This document shows positions 1-6,618 of a stretch of 10,824 bases of DNA, one piece after another. Each line of letters opens with the position of its first letter. The first letter of the stretch is position 1. Below the pieces are notes generated by a model. It saw nothing but the letters and a program-made list of their open reading frames with translations. It was not told the DNA's origin and did no database searches. Source of the stretch: Rickettsiales bacterium (GTDB lineage Bacteria > Pseudomonadota > Alphaproteobacteria > Rickettsiales > Deianiraeaceae); NCBI GenBank assembly GCA_947378695.1, contig CANCKZ010000014.1, forward strand, positions 1-10,824. The letters are read 5' to 3'. The translations under genes were made by a program, and so were the position numbers.

Positions 1-1
1 C

Positions 2-421
2 GAACTCATTTTTGACCTTGGTCTTGGCGATGTCTTCAACATTCGCATTGCGGGGAATATTTTGAATGACGATGTTTTGGGGTCCCTTGAATTTGCGTGT
101 AAAGTTGTGGGAGCAAAGCTGATTGTTGTAATGGGACACACAGACTGCGGTGCCATCAAAGCCGCTTGCAGTGGAGTTCGCCTTGAACATATTTCCTCAA
201 TCATGGAAAAAATTGACCCAGTCATACATTCAATCAAGCGTGAAAATCAGACAGAAGAAGAGTTTGTGAACGACGTGACTCACGCAAATACCGTTCTTGT
301 GAAGCGTGAAATTATCGCCAGAAGTTCCATTCTTCGTGAAATGAAAATGGAAGGTGCAATTGAAATTGTGAACGCCGTTTATTGTGTTGAATCTGGAATT
401 GTCACTTTTGATGATATCTAG
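2..421 (+). CDS. Beta-class carbonic anhydrase, 5' end cut off by the window
   Basis: This gene encodes the C-terminal 139 residues of a beta carbonic anhydrase, a cytoplasmic zinc enzyme that interconverts CO2 and bicarbonate. The open frame enters from the window edge, so the start and the first zinc-ligand motif (CxDxR) lie outside. Visible family features are LGLGDVFNIRIAGN (R-x-AGN) and VMGHTDCGA, whose His (codon 137-139) and Cys (codon 146-148) are the HxxC zinc ligands. GSLEFACKVVGAKLIVVMGH is typical of the family, and the end, AVYCVESGIVTFDDI, matches the usual last beta strand and helix. The sub-type looks like the AGN(x)nDD/GSLEFA group of bacterial beta enzymes. The nearest downstream gene, rpmJ, is 234 bases away and probably has its own promoter. 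The family call is firm; the subclass is a recollection of sequence style. Confidence 0.93.
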   Translation, partial: ELIFDLGLGDVFNIRIAGNILNDDVLGSLEFACKVVGAKLIVVMGHTDCGAIKAACSGVRLEHISSIMEKIDPVIHSIKRENQTEEEFVNDVTHANTVLVKREIIARSSILREMKMEGAIEIVNAVYCVESGIVTFDDI

Positions 422-550
422 GGCGGGTTGCTGGGTGCGTTTTTCCACTTTTTTCTTGACACCCTACTACTGGCTTAGCTCTTAATGAATTAGCTTAATC
501 ACCGCTTGCAATTGATGTTTGGTGGGAAAGTCTGCGTTGAAAATGTGGAA

Positions 551-568
551 GCCAAAAGTTTTTTTGGC
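551..568. other. Perfect hairpin GCCAAAA-GTTT-TTTTGGC
   Basis: The seven bases GCCAAAA (551-557) are followed by a 4-base loop and the exact complement TTTTGGC (562-568). There is no U-run directly after it on the + strand, so it is not a standard intrinsic terminator in that direction. GTGGGAAA at 522-529 can pair with TTTCCCCCAC at 576-585 (two C bulged), which would enclose the hairpin in a longer stem. A small RNA or a weak terminator is possible. Confidence 0.35.
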
Positions 569-599
569 GTGGCAATTTCCCCCACTTTAAACAAAAAAC

Positions 600-628
600 T
601 TGACAACTAAAATTTCAAGATTAATTCC
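600..628 (+). promoter_or_regulatory. Candidate promoter for rpmJ-argH
   Basis: A perfect -35 box TTGACA (600-605) lies about 50 bases before the rpmJ start. The best -10 at a spacing of 16-18 is weak (TAATTC/AATTCC, 622-628). The position suits a promoter for the rpmJ-argH-acetyltransferase-glycosyltransferase run, but the poor -10 keeps this tentative. Confidence 0.3.
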
Positions 629-655
629 TTTCAAACAGTATTTTTAAGTAGCAAA

Positions 656-781
656 ATGAAAGTTGTATCATCATTGAAAAGTGCAAAATCAAGGCACAAA
701 AACTGCCAATTGGTTCGCAGAAAAGGAAGAATTTATGTGATAAACAAGGTTGAACCTCGTTACAAAGCAAGACAAGGGTAA
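656..781 (+). CDS. rpmJ: Ribosomal protein L36 (bL36), 41 residues, zinc-ligand-free type
   Basis: This short gene encodes bL36, the smallest protein of the large ribosomal subunit. The translation begins [16 protein letters not shown] and ends [21 protein letters not shown], which is the 41-residue form usual in proteobacteria with alternative-type L36. That form lacks the C-x2-C...C-x4-H zinc site of the 37-residue form; only one Cys (residue 17) is present. The start ATG gives the exact family length. There is no Shine-Dalgarno sequence before it, only an A-rich stretch. It is placed alone rather than in the spc operon. argH starts 28 bases after its stop, so the two may be co-transcribed. 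Gene callers often miss it because of its size. Confidence 0.93.
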   Translation: MKVVSSLKSAKSRHKNCQLVRRKGRIYVINKVEPRYKARQG

Positions 782-809
782 TAAAAAACGCCACAATTTT
801 TTCTTCGTT

Positions 810-2198
810 ATGCCTAACTCTATGTGGGGTGGTGCGTTTGCGGTGCCTCCAAGCGATTTAATGAAGAAAATCAATGCGTCAATTAGCTTTGATAAAACCT
901 TGTACAAACAGGATATTCAAGGCTCAATTGCTCACGCACAAATGCTTTCACATGTTGGAATAATATCGAGCGAAGATTCATCGCAAATCAAAGCTGGGCT
1001 TGAACAAATTCAGCAAGAAATTGAATCTGGCACTTTCGTTTTTTCGGAGGACCTTGAAGATATTCACATGAATGTTGAATCAAGACTAGCGGAAATTATT
1101 GGCGAGCCAGCAAAACGCCTTCATACCGGGCGCTCAAGAAACGACCAAGTTGCCACAGATTGCAAACTTTACACGGTGGAATCAACGAAAATTGTTGCCC
1201 ATCTTTTGGAAAAAGTGCTAAAATCGCTTGCTGGAAAAGCAAAAAACCACATTGATGACATAATGCCCGCTTTCACGCACTTACAAATTGCACAACCGGT
1301 TTCTGTTGCTCATTATTTACTCGCATACTTTGAAATGTTTAAGCGAGACCTGACCCTTGCAAACCATTTCCACGAGGAAATCTCCACGCACTGCCCGCTT
1401 GGTGCTGGTGCTTTGGCCGGCACAACTTATCCAATCAACCGCCACACAACTGCACAATTGCTTGGTTTTAAATTTCCAACGGCAAATTCTTTGGATTCAG
1501 TCTCCGACCGAGACTTCGCCCTTGATTTTCTATATCTTGCAAGCAAAGTTGCCGTTCACATTTCAAGATTCGCTGAAGAAATGATTATCTTTGCCACAAA
1601 TGCCTTTGGTTTTGTGAAATTTTCGGATGCCTTTTCCACAGGCTCATCAATGATGCCACAAAAGAAAAACCCAGACGCTGCCGAACTTCTTCGCTCGAAA
1701 TCCGGCAGAATATTTGCCAATTTGCAAAACCTTTTGGTTGTAATGAAAGGGCTTCCACTTGCCTATTCAAAAGACATGCAAGAAGACAAAGAACCTTTGT
1801 TTGATTCTATCGAAAACATAATTTTAAGCCTGCAAGTTCTTGATGGAATAATCAACGACATAACATTTAACACGGAAAAAATGTTTGCAATGGCACAGGA
1901 GGGTCATTCAAATGCGACGGATCTTGCCGATTACCTCGTCCAAAAATGCGATATCCCATTTCGTGATGCCCACCACATAACAGGCAAAATTGTGCGAATT
2001 GCTCTTGAACAAAAGTGCAAAATTCAGGAACTTCCACTTGAAATAATGCAAAGTGTGGAGGGGAAAATCTCCAACGAAGTGCTTGAATATCTTGATACTC
2101 GCAATGTTGTGAAACGCAGAAATTCCTTTGGTGGAACAGGTTTTGACCAAGTGGTGCAACAAGTTCAAATTGCAAACGATTTCACGCAGTGTTTTTAA
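810..2198 (+). CDS. argH: Argininosuccinate lyase
   Basis: ArgH cleaves argininosuccinate to arginine and fumarate, the last step of arginine biosynthesis, as a cytoplasmic homotetramer of the fumarase/aspartase superfamily. The 462-residue length fits the family. Motifs visible are MWGGAF at residues 5-10, the INASISFDKTLYKQDI lead-in (21-36), HTGRSRNDQ (105-113), AFTHLQIAQPVS (154-165) with the conserved Thr-His pair, CPLGAGALAGT (195-205), and the superfamily signature GSSMMPQKKNPD (278-289), which carries the catalytic-loop Ser. The C-terminal SV-R-GGT-like motif appears as RNVVKRRNSFGGT. The start at 810 is chosen because the family begins just before MWGG; an in-frame ATG at 750 lies inside rpmJ and would add 20 unrelated residues. 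No Shine-Dalgarno sequence precedes it. The acetyltransferase gene starts 4 bases after the stop. Confidence 0.96.
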   Translation: MPNSMWGGAFAVPPSDLMKKINASISFDKTLYKQDIQGSIAHAQMLSHVGIISSEDSSQIKAGLEQIQQEIESGTFVFSEDLEDIHMNVESRLAEIIGEPAKRLHTGRSRNDQVATDCKLYTVESTKIVAHLLEKVLKSLAGKAKNHIDDIMPAFTHLQIAQPVSVAHYLLAYFEMFKRDLTLANHFHEEISTHCPLGAGALAGTTYPINRHTTAQLLGFKFPTANSLDSVSDRDFALDFLYLASKVAVHISRFAEEMIIFATNAFGFVKFSDAFSTGSSMMPQKKNPDAAELLRSKSGRIFANLQNLLVVMKGLPLAYSKDMQEDKEPLFDSIENIILSLQVLDGIINDITFNTEKMFAMAQEGHSNATDLADYLVQKCDIPFRDAHHITGKIVRIALEQKCKIQELPLEIMQSVEGKISNEVLEYLDTRNVVKRRNSFGGTGFDQVVQQVQIANDFTQCF

Positions 2199-2202
2199 TG
2201 TT

Positions 2203-2763
2203 ATGATAGAAAAAAACGAATACCAAATTACAAGCAAGGATATCTCCCTCAGAGAATTCCAATTGAAGGACGCTCTTGCATATTTCCAACTATACACGCA
2301 CCCACTTGTAATAAAATACATTCCACTTGATATGATTCCACGCAATGTAAATGCTGCTGCGTCTCAAATTAAAAACCTGTTTCTTCAAGGAAGACCTTAT
2401 CCATACTGGGCAATTATTAGAACTGATACCGACACGCTTATTGGTTCTTGTGGTTTTGTAAATTCGGAACCGTATCACAAACGCATTGAAATTGCTTACG
2501 ATCTTCACCCAAATTACTGGGGAAACGGGCTTATGCACGCATCGCTTTTGGCTTGTGCAAAATATGCTTTTGAGGTTCTGCATGTGCAAAGGCTTGAAGC
2601 AGTAACATTAACGGACAATGTTGAATCGATGAAATCTTTGAAACGCATGGGAATGACACACGAAGGTTTATTGCGTAATTTTAAATATTTCAAGGGCAAA
2701 ATGGTTGATGTTGAATCCTTTGCAATGACACCGCAAGATTTTGCATATATACACAAGAAATGA
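2203..2763 (+). CDS. GNAT N-acetyltransferase, RimJ/RimL-like
   Basis: This is a 186-residue acetyl-CoA-dependent acetyltransferase of the GNAT fold, most like the RimJ/RimL/Acetyltransf_3 group. It opens with ISLREFQLKDALAYFQLYTHP (from residue 14), the usual first strand and helix. It continues with an IIRTDTDTLIGSCGFVN strand pair and EIAYDLHPNYWGNGLM (96-111), where WGNG is the acetyl-CoA pyrophosphate-binding turn. The segment LEAVTLTDNVESMKSLKRMGM (131-151) holds the conserved Asn-x2-Ser of motif B. The real substrate cannot be told; RimJ-like proteins acetylate ribosomal-protein N termini, but many relatives modify small molecules. The start is the ATG just after argH; the frame is open further upstream only by overlap with argH. 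Its last codons overlap the next gene by 4 bases (ATGA), indicating co-transcription and probably coupled translation. Confidence 0.88.
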   Translation: MIEKNEYQITSKDISLREFQLKDALAYFQLYTHPLVIKYIPLDMIPRNVNAAASQIKNLFLQGRPYPYWAIIRTDTDTLIGSCGFVNSEPYHKRIEIAYDLHPNYWGNGLMHASLLACAKYAFEVLHVQRLEAVTLTDNVESMKSLKRMGMTHEGLLRNFKYFKGKMVDVESFAMTPQDFAYIHKK

Positions 2764-3956
2764 CGGCGATCATTATTGCATTTGCCATCATTTCCTTCGC
2801 AAAAGTAATTTTTGCATTATTTCTACCAAAAATCAAGACAAAAAAACCTCCAACGCAAAAAGATCTTGACGATTTCATCGCAAAAAAAAACTTTGGAAGT
2901 GTGCCATTGTGGACACTTCTCGTCCCAATTTACAATGAATCAATTCAAGACATTAAAAGACTGCGAAACAATATCATCGCACTCAAATATCCAAATTTCG
3001 AAGTTCTATATCTTTGCGAAGAGATTGACATAATAACGCTATTTTGCCTGAAAATCAACGCAACCAATGCCAATGAAAAAATTATTCTCATACCACGAAT
3101 TAAACCATACACAAAACCAAAAGCATGCAATTACGGCTTGGAAAATGCTCGCGGTGAGTATATTGTGATTTATGATATCGAAGACGCACCGGATCCATAC
3201 CAACTTCACTGCGCATCTTATTTCATGCAAAAAAACAGCTATGACTGCATACAATTTCCGCTGAACTTTATCAATGATAATTCGCTTTTAAGCGGTTGGC
3301 AGGTGATAGATTACACGGTTTGGTACGAAAGCATGTTGCCAGGCTTGCAAATGCTTCATGCCCCAATTCCACTTGGTGGCACAAGCAATCACTTTCGCAC
3401 GAAATCGCTGCGCGAAGTTGGAGGTTGGAATGCTTACAATGTTACAGAAGATGCTGAACTTGGCCTGCGAATGAAACTGCATAACATGTCCGTTCACTAT
3501 GTTGAAGGATATCCAACAACGGAGCGTACAATTCCAAATGTATCAAATCTGCTAAACCAAAGAGTCAGATGGTCCAAAGGACACATAATCACCTTTATCC
3601 AAACGTTTCCAATGTTTGTGCGCAAATCGTGGAAGGATGCCTTGTGTGTATTCTTCACACTTGTAGCAAATCAATTTACATACATCGGATATATAATCGT
3701 CACAATTGGTCTTGATGTAACCACATACTCGTACACCGAAAAAATGCTTGTAATTGGAGTGTTGATTTGGGGAATGTTGCTGTTTTTTATATATCCAATA
3801 ATTCTTCTTGCAAGGTTTCCACAACTCAGGAAAAAATCAATGATAGCACCAACTCTCACTTACAATGTCTACATCATATTCTACATGTTGCCGATAATAA
3901 AAAGCCTTATAGAATGCGTGCTTCGACCAAGCGTTTGGTATAAAACTATGCGGTAG
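2760..3956 (+). CDS. Membrane-anchored family 2 glycosyltransferase
   Basis: This 398-residue inner-membrane protein has a processive-type GT-2 domain. Residues 1-22 form an N-terminal membrane helix. The cytoplasmic domain shows PIYNE (56-60), YDIEDAPDP (138-146; the acidic nucleotide-sugar/metal site), GGTSNHF (206-212), TED (229-231; the catalytic-base motif) and QRVRW (267-271; acceptor/product site). Three hydrophobic segments follow near 296-318, 328-350 and 366-386. All four D, D, TED, QxxRW elements expected of cellulose-synthase-like enzymes are present, so it should be active. The sugar and product are not evident; close alphaproteobacterial relatives are annotated only as glycosyltransferases. 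No PilZ domain, partner polymerase or export gene is nearby. It starts inside the acetyltransferase stop (ATGA) and ends 32 bases before convergent trxB. Confidence 0.9.
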   Translation: MTAIIIAFAIISFAKVIFALFLPKIKTKKPPTQKDLDDFIAKKNFGSVPLWTLLVPIYNESIQDIKRLRNNIIALKYPNFEVLYLCEEIDIITLFCLKINATNANEKIILIPRIKPYTKPKACNYGLENARGEYIVIYDIEDAPDPYQLHCASYFMQKNSYDCIQFPLNFINDNSLLSGWQVIDYTVWYESMLPGLQMLHAPIPLGGTSNHFRTKSLREVGGWNAYNVTEDAELGLRMKLHNMSVHYVEGYPTTERTIPNVSNLLNQRVRWSKGHIITFIQTFPMFVRKSWKDALCVFFTLVANQFTYIGYIIVTIGLDVTTYSYTEKMLVIGVLIWGMLLFFIYPIILLARFPQLRKKSMIAPTLTYNVYIIFYMLPIIKSLIECVLRPSVWYKTMR

Positions 3957-3988
3957 GTGCGAAGAAAATGTTGATGAAAAACCCAGAA

Positions 3989-4924
3989 TTACGCAGAAAT
4001 ATGTTCCGATTCAAGCAGTTTTTGAGCATCCAACGCTGCCATGCAACCTGTTCCAGCTGCCGTTATTGCTTGGCGATAGATTTTGTCTTGAACATCGCCC
4101 GCGGCAAAAACGCCTTCAATGTTCGTTTTTGTTGTGCCGGCTTTTGTAATAATGTAGCCCTCGCCGTCAAGTTCAAGCCCTGAGTTTTTGAAAATTTCCG
4201 TTGAAGGTTTGTGACCAATCGCAATGAAAATGCCGTCAAGCTCGAGTTTTTCCTCCCCGTTTGGAGTGTTCAAAACAACGCCGGTAACCGATTTTGGTTC
4301 GCTCGTTCCAAGAATTTCCTTGATTTCTGCGTTCCAAATTGGCTTTACTTTTGGGTTTGCAAATAGGCGATCTTGCAGAATTTTTTCCGCACGAAGTGAG
4401 CCCTTGCGGTGAATTAAGTGAACCTCGCTTGCGTGATTTGTTAGGTAAATCGCCTCTTCAACAGCAGTGTTTCCACCACCAACAACGGCAACTTTTTTGT
4501 TTTTGAAGAAAAAGCCATCGCAAGTGGCACAACCTGAAACTCCATAGCCTTGGAAGAACTTTTCGCTTTCCAAACCAAGCCATTTTGCCTGTGCACCTGT
4601 TGAAATAATCACCGTTTTTGCGATTATTTCAGTGCCTAAATCTGTTTGTAATTTGAAAGGACGGCTTGAAAAATCAACACTGGTAACCATTGCTTGAAGC
4701 ATTTCAACACCAACATTTTGTGCTTGTTTTTTCATCGCTTCCATTAAATCGGCACCTTGAATTGCGTGTTCAAAACCGGGATAATTTTCAACTTCCGTTG
4801 TAAGCATAAGCTGACCGCCCTCTTCCCAGCCTGAAATCATCAAAGTTTTCAAGTTTGCACGAGCAGAATAAATTCCGGCGGAATATCCAGCAGGACCAGA
4901 GCCAATAATTACAACATCAAGCAT
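3989..4924 (-). CDS. trxB: Thioredoxin reductase (NADPH)
   Basis: TrxB is a cytoplasmic FAD enzyme that passes electrons from NADPH to thioredoxin. The 311-residue length is typical. Seen in order are the FAD dinucleotide motif GSGPAGYSAG (8-17), the redox-active CATC at 132-135 followed by DGFFF, the NADPH-binding GGGNTAVEEA (149-158), HRK (172-174) with R178 in the usual NADPH 2'-phosphate region, and the second FAD motif GVFAAGDVQD (271-280) followed by RQAITAAGTGCMAALDA. All catalytic residues are in place. The ATG follows directly on the sdhB stop (TAA-ATG with no gap), so it is the third gene of the rpoZ-sdhB-trxB unit. This is an unusual partnership for trxB. No hairpin terminator is evident in the 32 bases between its stop and the convergent glycosyltransferase gene. 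Confidence 0.96.
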   Translation of the reverse strand: MLDVVIIGSGPAGYSAGIYSARANLKTLMISGWEEGGQLMLTTEVENYPGFEHAIQGADLMEAMKKQAQNVGVEMLQAMVTSVDFSSRPFKLQTDLGTEIIAKTVIISTGAQAKWLGLESEKFFQGYGVSGCATCDGFFFKNKKVAVVGGGNTAVEEAIYLTNHASEVHLIHRKGSLRAEKILQDRLFANPKVKPIWNAEIKEILGTSEPKSVTGVVLNTPNGEEKLELDGIFIAIGHKPSTEIFKNSGLELDGEGYIITKAGTTKTNIEGVFAAGDVQDKIYRQAITAAGTGCMAALDAQKLLESEHISA

Positions 4925-5701
4925 TTATCTTGCACTATCAATTTCTTTTTTAATGTTTGCGATTGCCTTTGCGGGGTTAAGCCCCTTCGGACAAGTGCTT
5001 GTGCAGTTCATAATTGTGTGGCAACGGTAAAGTTTGAAAGCGTCATCAAGTTCTTCAAGGCGTTGTTTTTTTGCTTCATCACGGGAATCTGCGATCCATC
5101 TGTATGATTGCAAAAGCACAGCGGGGCCAAGATATTTGTCGCCATTCCACCAGTAACTTGGGCAAGAAGTTGAGCAGCATGCGCACAAGATGCACTCCAT
5201 AAGTCCGTCAAGTTTTGCACGGTCTTCGGGCGATTGTATGTTTTCTTTTACAGCAGAGGCATTTTGAGTCGATTGCAACCACGGTTTAACGGAAGCGTAT
5301 TGTTTGTAAAGCTTGCCAAGATCTGGGATTAAGTCACGCACAACTTCCATGTGTGGAAGTGGATAAACACGCACTTTTCCGCTTACATCTTCAATTGGTT
5401 TTGTGCAGGCAAGAGTATTCGTTCCGTCAATGTTCATTGCACAAGAACCGCAAACTCCTTCACGGCAAGATCTTCTAAACGCTAACGTTGGGTCAATTTC
5501 GTTTTTGATTTTAATTAGAGCGTCCAAAACCATTGGTCCGCATGTGTCAAGATCAACTTCGTAGGTATCAAGCCTTGGTTTTTCATCAGATTCCGGATTG
5601 TAGCGGTATATAGAAAACGACTTTTTATTCTTTGCGTTATTTGCGTAGAATTTGCCGTCTTTATTTACTTTTGAATTTTGCGGGAGGAGGAAATCTGCCA
5701 T
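4925..5701 (-). CDS. sdhB: Succinate dehydrogenase iron-sulfur subunit
   Basis: SdhB carries electrons from the flavin of SdhA to quinone through three iron-sulfur clusters in complex II. The protein has 258 residues, the usual length. The N-terminal ferredoxin domain has the 2Fe-2S ligands C79, C84, C87 and C99 in [20 protein letters not shown]. The C-terminal domain has C170-x2-C173-x2-C176-x3-C180-P and then C227, C233 and C237. By comparison with E. coli SdhB, C170/173/176/237 hold the 4Fe-4S cluster and C180/227/233 the 3Fe-4S cluster. [14 protein letters not shown] is a well-conserved stretch near the quinone site. It follows rpoZ by 14 bases and abuts trxB. sdhA, sdhC and sdhD are not beside it; sdhC lies about 500 bases away on the other strand. 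The catalytic equipment looks complete. Confidence 0.97.
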   Translation of the reverse strand: MADFLLPQNSKVNKDGKFYANNAKNKKSFSIYRYNPESDEKPRLDTYEVDLDTCGPMVLDALIKIKNEIDPTLAFRRSCREGVCGSCAMNIDGTNTLACTKPIEDVSGKVRVYPLPHMEVVRDLIPDLGKLYKQYASVKPWLQSTQNASAVKENIQSPEDRAKLDGLMECILCACCSTSCPSYWWNGDKYLGPAVLLQSYRWIADSRDEAKKQRLEELDDAFKLYRCHTIMNCTSTCPKGLNPAKAIANIKKEIDSAR

Positions 5702-5715
5702 TTTTTTAAAAACAA

Positions 5716-6045
5716 TTACTCTACTTCGTCTATTTCGTCTTCAACATTGAAGTCGTCATAACTTACGCCTTCTGAAATTTCTTTAATGTTGAAATTTGGC
5801 TCAACTGTTTCTTCTTCGTCAAAAACTGTTACGGAAGAATTAAATGATTCAAGGATTGACTTTCTTGTGCAAACGCCTGCTGCGATTTCTTGCAGGGCAA
5901 GGTCGACCTTTGATTGAACTTCTTCGCCAAGTGGAGATTTTGCACCAAGATATAACATTCTTGCACGCTGAGATGCTAAAATTACGAGGTCAAATCTGTA
6001 AGGAATTTCCGCAAGACACTTATCAATTACCGTGTTTTTGTTCAT
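5716..6045 (-). CDS. rpoZ: RNA polymerase omega subunit
   Basis: RpoZ binds and stabilises the beta' subunit of RNA polymerase and helps form one ppGpp site in proteobacteria. The 109-residue protein has the family core, [20 protein letters not shown] and [12 protein letters not shown], followed by a helix with ALQEIAAG that matches the usual xALREIA element, and an acidic tail ([21 protein letters not shown]) like those of alphaproteobacteria. The start at 6045 is preferred because it places the DKC motif at the family spacing; an in-frame ATG at 6060 would add MHKNK and cannot be excluded. It is the first gene of a unit with sdhB and trxB, downstream of a good promoter at 6077-6105. The usual neighbours spoT/relA and gmk are absent. 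Confidence 0.9.
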   Translation of the reverse strand: MNKNTVIDKCLAEIPYRFDLVILASQRARMLYLGAKSPLGEEVQSKVDLALQEIAAGVCTRKSILESFNSSVTVFDEEETVEPNFNIKEISEGVSYDDFNVEDEIDEVE

Positions 6046-6076
6046 TTTGTTTTTGTGCATAGTTGAAGTATTGCAT

Positions 6077-6105
6077 CACATAATTTTATAAAATCCATAT
6101 GTCAA
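6077..6105 (-). promoter_or_regulatory. Candidate sigma-70 promoter for rpoZ-sdhB-trxB
   Basis: On the minus strand TTGACA (6105-6100) is followed after 17 bases by TATGTG (6082-6077), giving a perfect -35, ideal spacing and a fair -10. The predicted start near 6070 leaves a leader of about 10 bases to the ATG at 6060 or about 25 bases to the preferred ATG at 6045. Confidence 0.5.
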
Positions 6106-6128
6106 GTTTTTTTGGTCAAGTTTTTTTT
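6101..6128. repeat. Tandem 14-base repeat overlapping the rpoZ -35 box
   Basis: GTCAAGTTTTTTTG (6101-6114) is followed immediately by GTCAAGTTTTTTTT (6115-6128), two copies differing only at the last base. On the minus strand each copy contains A-tract plus CTTGAC, so the -35 hexamer of rpoZ is the downstream member of a doubled element. It may be an A-tract upstream element, a regulator half-site pair, or slippage. Confidence 0.6.
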
Positions 6129-6209
6129 GAGCATTGCTAATAATTTTCACAAAAACTTGATTTTTTAAATTATAGGATTTTACTGGGTTACATAAGTAAC
6201 ATTAAGTCA

Positions 6210-6617
6210 ATGAATAAAAGACCTCTCTCGCCACATCTTTCAATTTACAAAAAGCAAATATCCTCCGGCGTTTCAATTCTTGGAAGACTTTGCGGAATTT
6301 ATGTCTATGCGTTGACAATAATCTTGCTGTGGTCAATGATAGTCTCGATCTATAAATACAACAACCCATCAATTCCGTTCTATCTTATAGTAATGGCACT
6401 GCACGCTTCAACGCCCGTTTTCTCGTTCATTTCCTACATAGTCCTGTTCGTAACGGTGTTTTGCTTCACATTCTTTTCAGGAACAATGATTCGCCACATT
6501 TTATGGGATCACAACATTGCCCTTGAACTTAAAACATCGTCAATTCTTGGCTACATAATTACCGCATTTGCCTGTCTTGCTTCAATTGTTGTGGTAAGTT
6601 TGGTTTCAATTATGTAA
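6210..6617 (+). CDS. sdhC: Succinate dehydrogenase cytochrome b556 subunit, divergent haem site
   Basis: SdhC is one of the two membrane anchors of complex II and forms part of the quinone and haem b sites. The 135-residue protein opens with NKRPLSPHLSIYKKQISSG, the hallmark start of bacterial and mitochondrial SdhC, and has three hydrophobic helices near 28-48, 57-88 and 110-133. The second signature region reads GTMIRHILWDHN (91-102), where the family has GIRHLxWD. Two usual residues are missing. The SxLHR motif reads SILGR (22-26), so its His is Gly25. The haem b axial His, seven residues before the RH pair, is Phe89. Ser22 and Arg26, quinone-site equivalents in E. coli, remain. No sdhD follows; recG begins one base after the stop. 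Identity is confident, but haem binding is doubtful. Confidence 0.9.
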   Translation: MNKRPLSPHLSIYKKQISSGVSILGRLCGIYVYALTIILLWSMIVSIYKYNNPSIPFYLIVMALHASTPVFSFISYIVLFVTVFCFTFFSGTMIRHILWDHNIALELKTSSILGYIITAFACLASIVVVSLVSIM

Positions 6618-6618
6618 A

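Larger units (their letters stand above)
422..655. other. Intergenic region with hairpin and promoter-like boxes
   Basis: No convincing coding frame lies in this 234-base gap between the carbonic anhydrase gene and rpmJ. It contains a TTGACA box at 456-461, a perfect 7-bp hairpin at 551-568, imperfect outer pairing between GTGGGAAA (522-529) and TTTCCCCCAC (576-585), and a second TTGACA at 600-605. The region could hold the end of the carbonic anhydrase transcript, a small RNA, and the rpmJ promoter. It matches no RNA family that I recognise. Confidence 0.5.

Noticed and set aside
750..809. In-frame ATG for argH 20 codons upstream of the chosen start
   Set aside because: It lies within rpmJ, and the extra residues match nothing in ArgH; the family begins just before MWGG, which fits 810.
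1908..2345. Long minus-strand open frame opposite the end of argH and the acetyltransferase start
   Set aside because: It crosses two well-supported genes on the other strand and has no recognisable domain; it is a shadow of their codon bias.
2880..2890. Run of A inside the glycosyltransferase as a frameshift site
   Set aside because: The frame continues through it without a break and all motifs downstream are in the same frame; no alternative product is suggested.
3552..3859. Minus-strand frames opposite the glycosyltransferase
   Set aside because: They have no family signature and lie fully opposite a gene with complete GT2 motifs.
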